Positions 34,854 to 44,014 of a DNA stretch of 64,000 nt are shown here, in pieces (within the stretch, counting starts at the first letter, position 1; each line of letters begins with the position of its first letter). This stretch comes from RPQJ01 sp963712815. GTDB taxonomy: Bacteria; Pseudomonadota; Gammaproteobacteria; Steroidobacterales; Steroidobacteraceae. The stretch covers positions 199,594-263,593 of the forward strand of contig CAVQJL010000010.1 of the NCBI GenBank assembly GCA_963712815.1. The letters are read 5' to 3'. The translations under genes and the position numbers were made by a program. Below the pieces are notes generated by a model. The model had not been told where the DNA came from, made no database searches, and saw only the letters and a list, made by a program, of their open reading frames with translations.

Positions 34854-36018
34854 GCGGGGCTCTCCTGTCCTCGTTTACGGCGACGACTCTCGCCCGAGGG
34901 ATGAAGTTGAAGTCGGTCGCCGACGCCGCCGTGTACGCTCCCATCATGCGGCCGGCGACGAGGTCGCCGATCTCGAGCTCCGGCAGCGGAATGTCCTCGC
35001 GGACCACGTCGATGCTGTCGCAGGTCGGGCCCGCCAGTACGCACGGGTGGCGCGGGCCCCGCGTGCGCAGGCTATCGATCGGGTACAGCGCGTGATCGTA
35101 GAGCTGCCCGCCGAAGGAGCCGTACAGCCCGTCGTCGAGGTAGTACCACCAGCGGCCCTCGCGCTGGGCGCGGCCCACCACGGCCGCGACGCAGGTCCCC
35201 GCCGGTCCGACGATGAAGCGCCCGGGCTCGGCGATGACCTCGACCCCTTGCGGCAACGTGGCGAGCTCGCGGCGGATCGGGCGGCAGAAGCGGTCGATGG
35301 GCTCGGTGGGGCTGCCGTAGGGAATCGGAAAGCCGCCACCGATGTCGAGCACGTCGAGGCGGGCGAGCCCGCGCCCGGCGGCCTGCAACATGACTTCCCG
35401 GCAGGCGTCGATCGCCTCGACGTACTTCGACGAATCGGCGACCTGCGAACCCACGTGGAAGCTCAAGCCCCGCACGCGCACGCCGAGGCTGCCCGCGAGC
35501 TCGAGGAGCGGCGCCACCGCGGCCGGCTCGCAACCGAACTTGCGCGAGAGGTCCACGACGGCGGACGGGCTGCGGAACGACACCCGCAGCAGCAGCTCGG
35601 CGCGGCGGCGGTACGGGACGAACTTGCGGATCTCGTCCGGGTTGTCGGCGACGAAGCGGCGAATCCCGAAACGAAGTGCCGCGCGTATTTCCGCGTCGCG
35701 CTTGATCGGGTGCGTGTGGATGCAGCGTCCGGCGGCCACGCGCTGCGAACGCACGAGCGCGATCTCCCCGGCCGTGGCCACGTCGAAGCCGGCGCCGAGG
35801 TCGCGCAGCGTCGCGACGACGGCCGCGTGCGGCAGCGGCTTGAGCGCAAAGAAGAGGCCGACGCCCGGCAGCGCGGCCGCGAGGTCGCGGTACTGGCGAC
35901 GGATCACGTCGCAGTCCACGACCAGCAACGGCGTGCCGTGCCCGGCGGCGAGCGCTGCGAGCGTTCGCGCAGCGAGCCGACGGGGAGCCGCCCGTCCACG
36001 GCGCCCCGGCAAGGTCAT
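34843..36018 (-). CDS. Ornithine/diaminopimelate-type (fold III) decarboxylase
   Basis: This 391-aa PLP enzyme of alanine-racemase fold is close to eukaryotic-type ornithine decarboxylases. It has the PLP lysine in LFFALKPLPHAAVV, the helix region CIHTHPIKRDAEIR, HVGSQVADSSKY, the phosphate loop IGGGFPIPYG, EPGRFIVGPAGT and the catalytic cysteine in GPTCDSIDVV. The last motif favours ornithine/lysine decarboxylase, i.e. polyamine synthesis. An N-terminal basic stretch precedes the domain. The start overlaps the tsaC stop (ATGA). Confidence 0.88.
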   Translation of the reverse strand: MTLPGRRGRAAPRRLAARTLAALAAGHGTPLLVVDCDVIRRQYRDLAAALPGVGLFFALKPLPHAAVVATLRDLGAGFDVATAGEIALVRSQRVAAGRCIHTHPIKRDAEIRAALRFGIRRFVADNPDEIRKFVPYRRRAELLLRVSFRSPSAVVDLSRKFGCEPAAVAPLLELAGSLGVRVRGLSFHVGSQVADSSKYVEAIDACREVMLQAAGRGLARLDVLDIGGGFPIPYGSPTEPIDRFCRPIRRELATLPQGVEVIAEPGRFIVGPAGTCVAAVVGRAQREGRWWYYLDDGLYGSFGGQLYDHALYPIDSLRTRGPRHPCVLAGPTCDSIDVVREDIPLPELEIGDLVAGRMMGAYTAASATDFNFIPRARVVAVNEDRRAPHAR

Positions 36019-37058
36019 GGGACGCCCGTGTCCTCGCCGAAGTCCGCGCGCAGCGCGGCGATGTCCGGATCCACGGTGACCAGGTTCTCGGCCGATGCCG
36101 CACGCCGCAGGCGGTCGCGCACCGCTTCCCACGCCTCGCCGGGAGGCACTTCCTCCACGAGGATCTCCCGGGCGCCCGACTTGTCGAGCGTGCGCAGGTT
36201 GACGTAGAGCTCGCGGGCATAGACGTCGGCGCGGCGCCCGGCATTGATCCAGGTCATGAACTTGTTGGCGACCCTCGGCGGCCGCATCGCGAGCACGGCC
36301 ACCTTGCCGTGGCCCGAGGTGAGCTGCGCCACCACTTCCTCGAGCGCCCCGCTGTTGACGAGGCTGAGCGGCGTCGCAGGGGCGTAGTGCTTCGCGTCGG
36401 AGCCGGGCACGCGCGGCACCACCGCCACCGGGCCCTCGGCGATCTCCGGCACGACCGAACGCAGCTGGCTCAGGGTGATGACGCCCGGCCGGAGCACGCG
36501 CGGCTCCACGTCGACGCAGGAGACGATCGTGGACTCGACGCCGATCTTGCAGTCGCCGCCGTCGAGAATCACCTTCACGGCGTCGCCGAACTCCTCGCGA
36601 ACGTGCTCGGCTCGCGTCGGGCTCACGCGGCCATAGCGGTTGGCCGACGGGGCCGCGATGCCGCTGCCGAAGGCGCGCAGCAGCTGCTGCGCGACCGGGT
36701 GCCCCGGCACGCGCACGGCCACCGTCTCCTGTCCGCCGGTGATGGCGAGGTCCACGGCCGGCGCGCGACGCAGCACCAGCGTGAGCGGTCCGGGCCAGAA
36801 ACGCTCGGCCAGCGCCTGCGCCGCGGGCGGCACCTCGAGCGCCCAGCGCTCGATCAGGCGCGGGTGGTCGATGTGCACGATCAGCGGATGGGTCGCCGGT
36901 CGACCCTTGAGCTCGAACACCCGGCGCACGGCCTCCGGGTTCTGCGCATCGGCGCCCAGGCCGTAGACCGTCTCGGTGGGGAACGCAACGACCTCGCCGT
37001 CGCGCAGCGCCTCCACTGCGCGGTCGATCTCGTCCTGGGGAAGGCGGGCCGTGACCAT
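36015..37058 (-). CDS. tsaC: Threonylcarbamoyl-AMP synthase (Sua5-type, TsaC)
   Basis: The enzyme makes threonylcarbamoyl-AMP for the t6A37 modification of tRNA. The 347-aa length shows a full Sua5 form: the YrdC domain (AFPTETVYGLGADA, VFELKGRPATHPLIVHI, RFWPGPLTLVLRR, SGIAAPSANRYGRVSPT) is followed by the Sua5 C-terminal domain (SDAKHYAPATPLSLV... RRLRRAASAENLVTV region). It is the first gene of a leftward operon with the decarboxylase, ComB, HAD and HIT genes. Confidence 0.93.
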   Translation of the reverse strand: MVTARLPQDEIDRAVEALRDGEVVAFPTETVYGLGADAQNPEAVRRVFELKGRPATHPLIVHIDHPRLIERWALEVPPAAQALAERFWPGPLTLVLRRAPAVDLAITGGQETVAVRVPGHPVAQQLLRAFGSGIAAPSANRYGRVSPTRAEHVREEFGDAVKVILDGGDCKIGVESTIVSCVDVEPRVLRPGVITLSQLRSVVPEIAEGPVAVVPRVPGSDAKHYAPATPLSLVNSGALEEVVAQLTSGHGKVAVLAMRPPRVANKFMTWINAGRRADVYARELYVNLRTLDKSGAREILVEEVPPGEAWEAVRDRLRRAASAENLVTVDPDIAALRADFGEDTGVP

Positions 37059-37076
37059 CGCGAGATGATAGCCGTA

Positions 37077-37104
37077 AAGAAACGGGGCCGCTCGCGCGGC
37101 CCCG
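37077..37104 (-). terminator. Intrinsic terminator of the TonB-dependent receptor gene
   Basis: On the minus strand a stem cggggccg/cggccccg (37083-37090 with 37097-37104) is followed by tttctt. It lies 22 bases after the receptor stop and just before the tsaC start, so it separates the two leftward units. Confidence 0.8.
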
Positions 37105-37125
37105 CTGATCCGGGACGGGCTCCGC

Positions 37126-39654
37126 CTAGAGCTTGAAGTCGTAGCGGAACTCGAGACCGAAGGTGCGGCCGCGCCGCAGGGCGCCGAAGAAGCCGCGCGG
37201 CGACCCCACGTCGGCGCCGCCGGCCGTGCCCTGGGCCGGAACGGTCGGCACACAGGGCTGCGCGAAGGTGGCGCAGGAGCGCAGCGTGCCGGTCCGCAGG
37301 TCGAACCAGCGCGTCGCGAGCGGGATCGTGTCGGAGTCGGTGAGGTTGCGGCCGAAGGCCACGACGGACCAGCCGTCGTCGCTGCGGATGCCGAGCCGCA
37401 GGTTGACGAGCGTGGTCTCGCCCGTCTCGGCGAGGTTGTGCACCTGCACGAACTTGCTGTCCTCGTAGGACACGCCGAAATTGCTGATCAGGGAGAGCCC
37501 GCTGCCCCACTCGATCGGCGCGTCGTAATTGATCGACAGGTTCGCCTGCTGCTCGGAGCCCAGCGGATAACTGTTGCCCGCGATGTTGCACTCCGGGACG
37601 TTGCCGAGCGCCGGGTCGTAGATGATGCCGCCGGTGTTGAGCGTGTACTCGAAGTCGTCGCAGCCCTTGGTGATCTCGGTATCGGTGTAGGCATAGCCCG
37701 CCGAGATCGTGATCGCGTCGGTGATCGCGGCCTGCATGTCGAACTCGAAGCCCATGATCTCGCCTTCGCCCTGGTTGGTGACGACCGACGTCACGGCGCC
37801 CTGCCCGGTCGCCGAGGGCACAGACTGGGTGAACTGCACGTCGGTGGCCTGGGTGAAGTAGACGGCCAGTCCCATGCGCACGCGGTTGTCGAACATCGTC
37901 ACCTTGGTGCCGAGCTCGAGGTTGTCGGATTCCTCCTGATCGTAGGTGGGCTTGTCGATCGACAGGCCCGCCACGCCGTTGAGTCCGCCGGGCTTGGCGC
38001 CCTGCGCGAACACGCCGTACACCATCCAGTCGTCGCTGATCTGGTAGTCGAGCGTGATCCGCGGAGTGGTCGAGTCGAAGTCCGCCGAGTCGTTGTAGCG
38101 CTCCGCCCCGAGCGGCAGGGCGTTGGGAACTCCCGCCGCAGTGGCGCAGCGCCGGGTGAGCCAGTTGTAGTTGACCGTCGAGCAGTACTCGGTGCGCTCC
38201 TTGGTCTCCTCCATGTAGCGGATCTCGCCAGTGAGGGTCAGCCGGTCGGTGATGTCGAAAGCCAGCAGGCCGAATACCGCCCAGTTTTCCACGGTCTCGG
38301 TGTAGTCCGCCGTGCCGCCGCCGCGCGGATGCTCGAACGTGAGGTCGCTGCCGTCGTCCTCCTGGTCGAAGTAGTAGCCGCCGGCGAGGCCGCGCAGCCG
38401 CCGGTCCTGCGGGCTCGCGATGCGCAGTTCCGTCGAGACGCTGCGCGTGTCGTTGCGGTTGGTGTTCGCGAACAGCGGCTCCTCGCTGGCGGGCGGGAAG
38501 ACCAGACCGGTGCCCGGAATGAAGCTCGGGATCAAAGTGAAGGCGTTCGAGTGGTCGCTGTCGGTTCCGAACAGGTTCTCGTAGTCGCGGTAGCCCGACA
38601 GCGAGGTCACCACCCAGCCCGATCCGCCGATGTCCCAGTCCGCGCGCAGCGTGCCGAACCATTCGTCCGTCTCGACGCCATCGAACGCCGTGCCGTCGCG
38701 CACCTGGGTCACGCCGCCCACCGACACCGGGAGCGGGTCGGTGTTGAGCGCCACGACGCCCGGGCGGATGCGCCCGCAGTAGTACTGGTTCGGGTTACCG
38801 CCCGTCGTCGCCGGGCCGGCCGGGTCGCGATACTGGGTCGAGCGGAAGCCCGGCTGGCAGTTGTTGTCGTTCGCGCCCTGCAGGAACAGCGCCAGCGGAC
38901 CGTCGTCGTCCTCGCGGTAGAAGCCGGTGGCCTGGATCCGCAGGTCGTCGGTCGGCCGCCAGTACACGGCGAGCCCGATCGAATCGGTCGACTCGTCGCC
39001 CACCTTCCGGCCCGTGAGCGAGTTCTTGTACTCGCCGTCGTACGAGTAGCTGCGCGCGTTGAGGCGCACGCCGAGGGTGTCGCCCAGGAAGCCGCTGCCG
39101 ACCGAGAACGAATAGTCCTGCTCGCCGAACTGGGCAACCGAGGCGCGCACGGTCGCCTCGAGGTCGTCCGTAGGCATGCGGGTGATGAAGTTGATGGCGC
39201 CCGCGTACGTGTTGCGGCCGTAGAGCGCGCTCTGCGGGCCCTTGACCACCTCGATTCGCTCGAGCGAGTTGAAGTCGATGGCCTGGATGTCGCCCGGGAA
39301 GTACACGCCGTCGATGAAGTAGGCAGTGCCCGACTCCACGCCGAACTGCACGCCGGCGAGCACGTTCGACTGGCCGCGGATCACGGGACGGTCCGTCGTG
39401 CGGCCGAAGGCCTGCGAGAACGACAGGCCCGGCGTGAAGTCGGCGATGTCGTTGATGCTCACGAGGCCCTGCTGCTCGATCGCCTGGGCCGTGAAGGCCG
39501 AGACTGCGACGGGAGCGCTCTGCAGCGCCTCCTCTGTCTTGCGCGCCGTGACGATGATTTCCTCGAGCCCCTGGGCCGAGGCGGTGGTCGAGACCTGCCC
39601 GAGCGCGGCGGCAACCGCAACGCTCAGGAGCGCGGAACGGGAATAGCGGGACAT
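37126..39654 (-). CDS. TonB-dependent outer-membrane receptor
   Basis: The 842-aa product has a signal peptide (SALLSVAVAAALGQVSTTASA), a TonB-box-like EEIIVTARKTEEAL, a plug domain (APVAVSAFTAQAIEQQG, NDIADFTPGLSFSQAFGR, LERIEVVKGPQSALYGRNTY) and a 22-strand-type barrel that ends in aromatic FGLEFRYDFKL. The plug has the RNT/YAGAINFITR pattern of the large family found in sphingomonads and other gammaproteobacteria that take up plant or sterol-type compounds; the ligand cannot be inferred. GAGG precedes the start. It has its own promoter and terminator. Confidence 0.94.
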   Translation of the reverse strand: MSRYSRSALLSVAVAAALGQVSTTASAQGLEEIIVTARKTEEALQSAPVAVSAFTAQAIEQQGLVSINDIADFTPGLSFSQAFGRTTDRPVIRGQSNVLAGVQFGVESGTAYFIDGVYFPGDIQAIDFNSLERIEVVKGPQSALYGRNTYAGAINFITRMPTDDLEATVRASVAQFGEQDYSFSVGSGFLGDTLGVRLNARSYSYDGEYKNSLTGRKVGDESTDSIGLAVYWRPTDDLRIQATGFYREDDDGPLALFLQGANDNNCQPGFRSTQYRDPAGPATTGGNPNQYYCGRIRPGVVALNTDPLPVSVGGVTQVRDGTAFDGVETDEWFGTLRADWDIGGSGWVVTSLSGYRDYENLFGTDSDHSNAFTLIPSFIPGTGLVFPPASEEPLFANTNRNDTRSVSTELRIASPQDRRLRGLAGGYYFDQEDDGSDLTFEHPRGGGTADYTETVENWAVFGLLAFDITDRLTLTGEIRYMEETKERTEYCSTVNYNWLTRRCATAAGVPNALPLGAERYNDSADFDSTTPRITLDYQISDDWMVYGVFAQGAKPGGLNGVAGLSIDKPTYDQEESDNLELGTKVTMFDNRVRMGLAVYFTQATDVQFTQSVPSATGQGAVTSVVTNQGEGEIMGFEFDMQAAITDAITISAGYAYTDTEITKGCDDFEYTLNTGGIIYDPALGNVPECNIAGNSYPLGSEQQANLSINYDAPIEWGSGLSLISNFGVSYEDSKFVQVHNLAETGETTLVNLRLGIRSDDGWSVVAFGRNLTDSDTIPLATRWFDLRTGTLRSCATFAQPCVPTVPAQGTAGGADVGSPRGFFGALRRGRTFGLEFRYDFKL

Positions 39655-39775
39655 TCTTGGCGACCTCACCGGTTTCTGGTTGGACGACTCTTGCGTCGAA
39701 GCGCGGGCGATGGATTTGTGCTGATGGAACCGCCGCGCAGCGATCGACGCCCCCAAACGTCGGATCAACGTTCCG

Positions 39776-39804
39776 ATACTACCCAAGCTGTCGCGAAGAT
39801 CCAA
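39776..39804 (-). promoter_or_regulatory. Sigma-70-type promoter of the TonB-dependent receptor
   Basis: On the minus strand TTGGAT (39804-39799) and TAGTAT (39781-39776) are 17 bases apart, the ideal spacing. Transcription would start near 39769, leaving a leader of about 115 bases before the ATG at 39654. The stretch 39810-39872 also holds two short hairpins (39815-39832 and 39846-39861) that follow the protease stop and could end that transcript. Confidence 0.55.
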
Positions 39805-39872
39805 CGCAATGACAGCGTGCTGTCCAGCACGCATGGGTCGCTCCCGTGGCGCCGACGCCACCGAAGGCCGGG

Positions 39873-42677
39873 TCAGTCCAGCGGCCGGCGCTCCCAGCCC
39901 TGCGCGGTCCGGACGAGCTCGTAGGTCGGCCAGTAGTGCCGGTCGAGCTTGAGGGTGATCACCTCGGTGGAGCCGTTCCACGTGACGGTCTTGAGTCGCA
40001 GCGACGACCGGTCGGGCCGACCCCGCACGGTGGCGATGAACGCGTCGAGGTCCGGCACCGGGAGGCCGTCCACCTCGACGATGCGGCGGCCCGCGAACAG
40101 CCGGTAACGGGTCGCGGGCGATCCGTACGAGAAGAAGGCGACGAAAACGCCTTCCGGCGGGATGCCGCGCTGCGTCGCCATCGCCCGGTGGGGGGCGTGC
40201 AGCACGGCGCCGGCCCACACCAGCAACCGATCGATGTCGCCCCCTCCAAGCGGCGCCGTGGCCACCTCGAGCGTCGCCTCGCGGCCGTCGCGCAGCACCG
40301 TCACGGACACCCGCGGCGCACGCGTCATGCGCTCGACCGCGCGCGGGCGATTGACGGGGCGACCGTCCACCGCGAGCAGCAGGTCTCCTTCGCGCAGCAC
40401 GCCAGCGGCGGGCGATCCCGCCGTCACGCGGGCGACGCGCAGCGCCTGGCGTTGCGTCCCGTCGAGCGACTCGAGCCGGGCGACCCAGGCGTCGTCGAGC
40501 CCGAGCTTGCGCGCCGCCGAGATCGGCACGGACTCGAACTCCGCCTCCAGTGAGTACAGCGGCGCGCCCGAGCTCAGCGCCTCGGCCATCTCGATCACGA
40601 GCCCCGCGCCCATCGCCCGGTTGACCTGCACGAAATCGCGGCCGGATTCCGTCGCGAAGCTCGACCACAGCGCGCGCACGCGGCCGTCGCGCCCGGCGAC
40701 CACGCCGTCGAAGTCGGTCGGTGCGTTCACGAGCGTAGCCACCTCGAGGTTCGATTCGCGGAAACGCAGCGTTCGCGACAGCGGGAAGTTCACGCTCTCG
40801 ACAGACGACACCGTCGTCGCGAGTGCGCGAACCCGGGAATCGCCGCTCAACCCGACCACGGTGACCGACTCGCCCGGCACGAGTTCGCGAGGATCGAGCT
40901 TCGCGGCCCGGATCGGCGTGCCGTCGAGCAGGGCCGGATCGAAGGACACCAGCGCCAGGTTGTGCAACGGGTGGACGTATTCGACGCGGCCCGGCACCTC
41001 GACCGATCCGGCCACCGTGATGCGCACGTCGCCGACCGCGACCGGGACGGTATTGCGGTCCACGGCCACGAGGCCGCGCTTCGCGTCGACGATCACGCCG
41101 GTGCCGTGATAGTTGCGCTCCGTGACCCCGGCCACCGAGAACGGCATGTCGAAATTGACGAGCACCAGCGACGGCGCGAGCCGGTCCGCGACAGCATCAC
41201 CCGTGGTGACGAACGTCGTTCGCGCCGGCGGTTCGGCCTGCGCGGCCGGCGGCGGCGCCAGTTCGCGGCAAGTCCAGTAGCCGGTCGCGTCGTCGCGGCG
41301 GCAGTGCTGGGCAGGGAACCAGCGGCGGTCCATGCGCATCACGCGCGTCTGCGTGCCGCGCGGATCGTCGAGGGTCTTGTACCGCAGCGCTGCACGACCG
41401 CCGTCCGGCAGCGAGGCGATGGCCGTCTCGAACTCGGCGAGCGTCGCGACCGGCTGGCCGCCGACCGATTCGATGACCGCGCCGCGCGGCACGCCCGCGG
41501 CCCCGAGCGCGTACCCCGGGTTGGCGACATACACGCCGCGCACCGGCACGTTCAGGTGCCGGGCCATCTGGTACGAGAGCGCGTGGACGACCGCGTCGCC
41601 GAATTCCAGGTACTCCGCCGGAGTGATCGCGTGCAGGTCCTGCACCTCGATCGACCGGACGATGCGTTCGCCACCGCGCTCGACCTCGACCTCGATCGTG
41701 CGGCCGACGGATTCGTCGAGCAGCTCGGCGAGCGGGTCGAAGGTCGTGACCAGCCGGCCGTTGACGCGCACCAGGATGTCACCGGGCTGCAACGCGCCCT
41801 CGGTGGGCGAGCCCGGCTGCACTTCCTGCACCACCAGCATGCCGGTGAGCTGCGAGGCCGCGCTGCGTGCCTCGGCTTGAGTCTCCGGGCGCAGGCCGAG
41901 GCGCTCGAGCTCGTCGTACGGTGTGTAGGCGAAGACCACCTGCAGCGTGCCGCGCGTGACCGGCTGCCCGGCGCGGATCAGCTCCAGCGCACGCTTCACC
42001 CGCCCGAGCGGCAGGTAGAAGCTCGAGGCTGCGCCGGTGCTGCCGCCGGCGTTGAGGGCGACGACGCGACCCTCGATGTCGATGACCGGGGAGCCCGACG
42101 AACCGCCGGATGTGCCGGACGCCGCCTGCAGGTAGAAGGTGTTGAAGTCGTTGTACTTGCCGACGCCGTACTCCGGCGTCGAGCGGTCGAGCCGCGCGAG
42201 CGTGCCGGCCAGGATCGACAGCTGCTCGCCTGCGTCGTTGCCGAGCACGCGCACTTCAGTGCCCACGCGCGCGCCTTGCGGATACAGCGGCAGCGCCAGC
42301 GGCTGCACGTAGCGCAGCTTGGCCGGGTCGTAGCGGTAGAAGCCGAAGTCGTGCACCGGGTCGCGGTACACGGCGCGCAGCTCGACCTCCTCGCGGTTCT
42401 GGAAGATCGCCGTCGCCACGACCGGACCCGGCGTGACCACGTGGCGGTTGGTGAGGATCAGGCCGCGCTCCGCGTCGACCACGAACCCGGTGGCCTGCGA
42501 CGACTGGTTCCACTCGGTGTCGAAGGCGCGCGTCTGGTCGACTTCGATCGTGACCACCGAGGGCGCGATGCGCGAGAGGGTCTGCTCCCAGGCCGCGGTG
42601 TCGGCGCGCGCGGGCGCCGGCAGCACGCCGGCGAGCAGGGCGAGCGAGGCCCAGGCCAGCGCCATGGCGCCGCGCAT
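39873..42677 (-). CDS. Twin trypsin-domain PDZ protease (Nma111/DegP-like), second domain degenerate
   Basis: The 934-aa periplasmic protein has a signal peptide (ALAWASLALLAGVLPAPARA). The first trypsin-like domain is intact: His in LILTNRHVV, Asp in PVHDFGFYRY and Ser in SGTSGGSSGSPVID. A PDZ domain (VVQEVQPGSPTEGALQPGD) follows. A second protease-like domain has the same outline but lost its catalytic residues: DRNTVPV replaces NRHV, and no GxSGSP is present (FDGVVAGRDGRV). Further PDZ modules follow (GSPAAGVLREGDLLLAVDG and VEVDGLPVPDLDAF). This tandem layout is that of Nma111-type HtrA proteins. The ATG shares one base with the kinase stop. Confidence 0.88.
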   Translation of the reverse strand: MRGAMALAWASLALLAGVLPAPARADTAAWEQTLSRIAPSVVTIEVDQTRAFDTEWNQSSQATGFVVDAERGLILTNRHVVTPGPVVATAIFQNREEVELRAVYRDPVHDFGFYRYDPAKLRYVQPLALPLYPQGARVGTEVRVLGNDAGEQLSILAGTLARLDRSTPEYGVGKYNDFNTFYLQAASGTSGGSSGSPVIDIEGRVVALNAGGSTGAASSFYLPLGRVKRALELIRAGQPVTRGTLQVVFAYTPYDELERLGLRPETQAEARSAASQLTGMLVVQEVQPGSPTEGALQPGDILVRVNGRLVTTFDPLAELLDESVGRTIEVEVERGGERIVRSIEVQDLHAITPAEYLEFGDAVVHALSYQMARHLNVPVRGVYVANPGYALGAAGVPRGAVIESVGGQPVATLAEFETAIASLPDGGRAALRYKTLDDPRGTQTRVMRMDRRWFPAQHCRRDDATGYWTCRELAPPPAAQAEPPARTTFVTTGDAVADRLAPSLVLVNFDMPFSVAGVTERNYHGTGVIVDAKRGLVAVDRNTVPVAVGDVRITVAGSVEVPGRVEYVHPLHNLALVSFDPALLDGTPIRAAKLDPRELVPGESVTVVGLSGDSRVRALATTVSSVESVNFPLSRTLRFRESNLEVATLVNAPTDFDGVVAGRDGRVRALWSSFATESGRDFVQVNRAMGAGLVIEMAEALSSGAPLYSLEAEFESVPISAARKLGLDDAWVARLESLDGTQRQALRVARVTAGSPAAGVLREGDLLLAVDGRPVNRPRAVERMTRAPRVSVTVLRDGREATLEVATAPLGGGDIDRLLVWAGAVLHAPHRAMATQRGIPPEGVFVAFFSYGSPATRYRLFAGRRIVEVDGLPVPDLDAFIATVRGRPDRSSLRLKTVTWNGSTEVITLKLDRHYWPTYELVRTAQGWERRPLD

Positions 42678-43609
42678 CACAGCCGCCGACCGAACGCCGC
42701 GTGGAAGCGGTCGTCGAATTCGCCGCGGGTGAAGCGGTGGTGCTGCGTGCCGGCGTGCGCGATCTTGATGGCCCCCATCAGCGAGGCGATGCGGCCCGTG
42801 GTCTCCCAGTCGAGTCCCTGCTGCAGCCCGAAGATCAGGCCCGCGCGGTACGCGTCGCCGCAACCCGTCGGGTCCACCACCGCTTCGGGGCGCACCGCGG
42901 GAATCAGGATCTGCCCACCGTCCGTGTGGATGACGCTGCCCTCGGCGCCGCGCGTGACGATAAGGGCGCGGACGCGCCGCGCCAGTTCGCCGAGCGAAAG
43001 GCCGGTGCGCTCCGCCAGCATCTGGCCCTCGTAGTCGTTGACCGCGATCCAGGTTGCCTTGCCTACGAAGTCGAGCAGTTCCGGCCCGTCGAACATGGGC
43101 AGGCCCTGGCCGGGATCGAACAGCAGCGGGATGCCCGCCGCGGCGAACTGCGCCGCGTGCTGCAGCATGCCGTCGCGACCGTCGGGCGCGACGACGCCGA
43201 GCGTGACGCCGGCATCCTCCGGGACGCGGTTCAGGTGCGCGTGGCTCATGGCGCCAGGGTGGAAGGCCGTGATCTGGTTGTCGTCGAGGTCGGTCGTGAT
43301 GAACGCCTGGGCCGTGTACTCGCCGCTGACCTCGCGCACGTGGGTGAGGTCCACCGAACGCTCGCGCAGCCACTCGGCGTAGGGCGCGAAGTCGTGGCCG
43401 ACGGTCGCCATGGGCGCGCCCTTGCCCCCGAGCAACGCGAGGTTGTAGGCAATGTTGCCGGCACAGCCGCCGTAGTTGCGGCGCAGGCTCGGCACCAGGA
43501 ACGACACGTTCAACAGGTGGATGCGATCGGGAAGGATGTGGTCGCGGAAGCGGCCCGGGAAGACCATGACCGTGTCGAACGCGATCGAGCCGCAGATGAT
43601 TGCCGTCAT
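42677..43609 (-). CDS. PfkB-family sugar/nucleoside kinase (adenosine kinase-like)
   Basis: The 310-aa kinase has both PfkB signatures: the glycine-rich YGGCAGNIAYNLALLGGKG and the anion-hole motif DPTGCGDAYRAGLIFGL with the catalytic aspartate. Its start, IICGSIAFDTVMVFPGRF, and ADP/ATP-loop are like bacterial adenosine kinases, but the substrate is not fixed by sequence. It lies 39 bases after dgkA and shares one base with the protease gene, so it may read through from the gcv operon. Confidence 0.88.
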   Translation of the reverse strand: MTAIICGSIAFDTVMVFPGRFRDHILPDRIHLLNVSFLVPSLRRNYGGCAGNIAYNLALLGGKGAPMATVGHDFAPYAEWLRERSVDLTHVREVSGEYTAQAFITTDLDDNQITAFHPGAMSHAHLNRVPEDAGVTLGVVAPDGRDGMLQHAAQFAAAGIPLLFDPGQGLPMFDGPELLDFVGKATWIAVNDYEGQMLAERTGLSLGELARRVRALIVTRGAEGSVIHTDGGQILIPAVRPEAVVDPTGCGDAYRAGLIFGLQQGLDWETTGRIASLMGAIKIAHAGTQHHRFTRGEFDDRFHAAFGRRL

Positions 43610-43648
43610 GAGAAGACCGTTGGTTTGGGGCGGGCGGTTGGCGGGAAC

Positions 43649-44014
43649 TCAGGCCAGCAGCACGAGCGCCCAGGTAACGCCGAGCAGCATGAGGGAGAAG
43701 AACACGGCAGTCGAGCCGAGGTCCTTGGCGAACCCCGACAGGTGGTTGTGCTCGGTGCCGATCCGGTCCACCACCACCTCGATGCCGGTATTGAGCAGCT
43801 CGACGATCAACACCATGAGCACTGCGCCCACCAGCAGGGCGCGCTCGGCACCGCTGTCGCCGAGCCAGAGCCCGGCCGGCACCAGCACGCAGGCGAGCCA
43901 GACCTCCTGGCGGAAGGCCGCCTCGCTGCGATAGCAGTGGCTCAACCCGCGCAGCGAGTTGAGCGTCGCGAGCCGCAGGCGCGTGAGCCCCTGCGGCCGG
44001 CGACCCTCCCGCAT
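43649..44014 (-). CDS. dgkA: Diacylglycerol kinase
   Basis: DgkA phosphorylates diacylglycerol in the inner membrane and recycles it into phospholipid. The 121-aa protein has the family signature LIVELLNTGIEVVVDRIG with the catalytic glutamates and three hydrophobic segments. The start shares one base with the gcvPB stop (TGATG), an unusual operon partner for dgkA. Confidence 0.93.
   Translation of the reverse strand: MREGRRPQGLTRLRLATLNSLRGLSHCYRSEAAFRQEVWLACVLVPAGLWLGDSGAERALLVGAVLMVLIVELLNTGIEVVVDRIGTEHNHLSGFAKDLGSTAVFFSLMLLGVTWALVLLA

Noticed and set aside
39655..40668. N-terminal extension of the TonB-dependent receptor
   Set aside because: The upstream frame crosses the promoter and the protease gene; the receptor has a proper signal peptide at ATG 39654.
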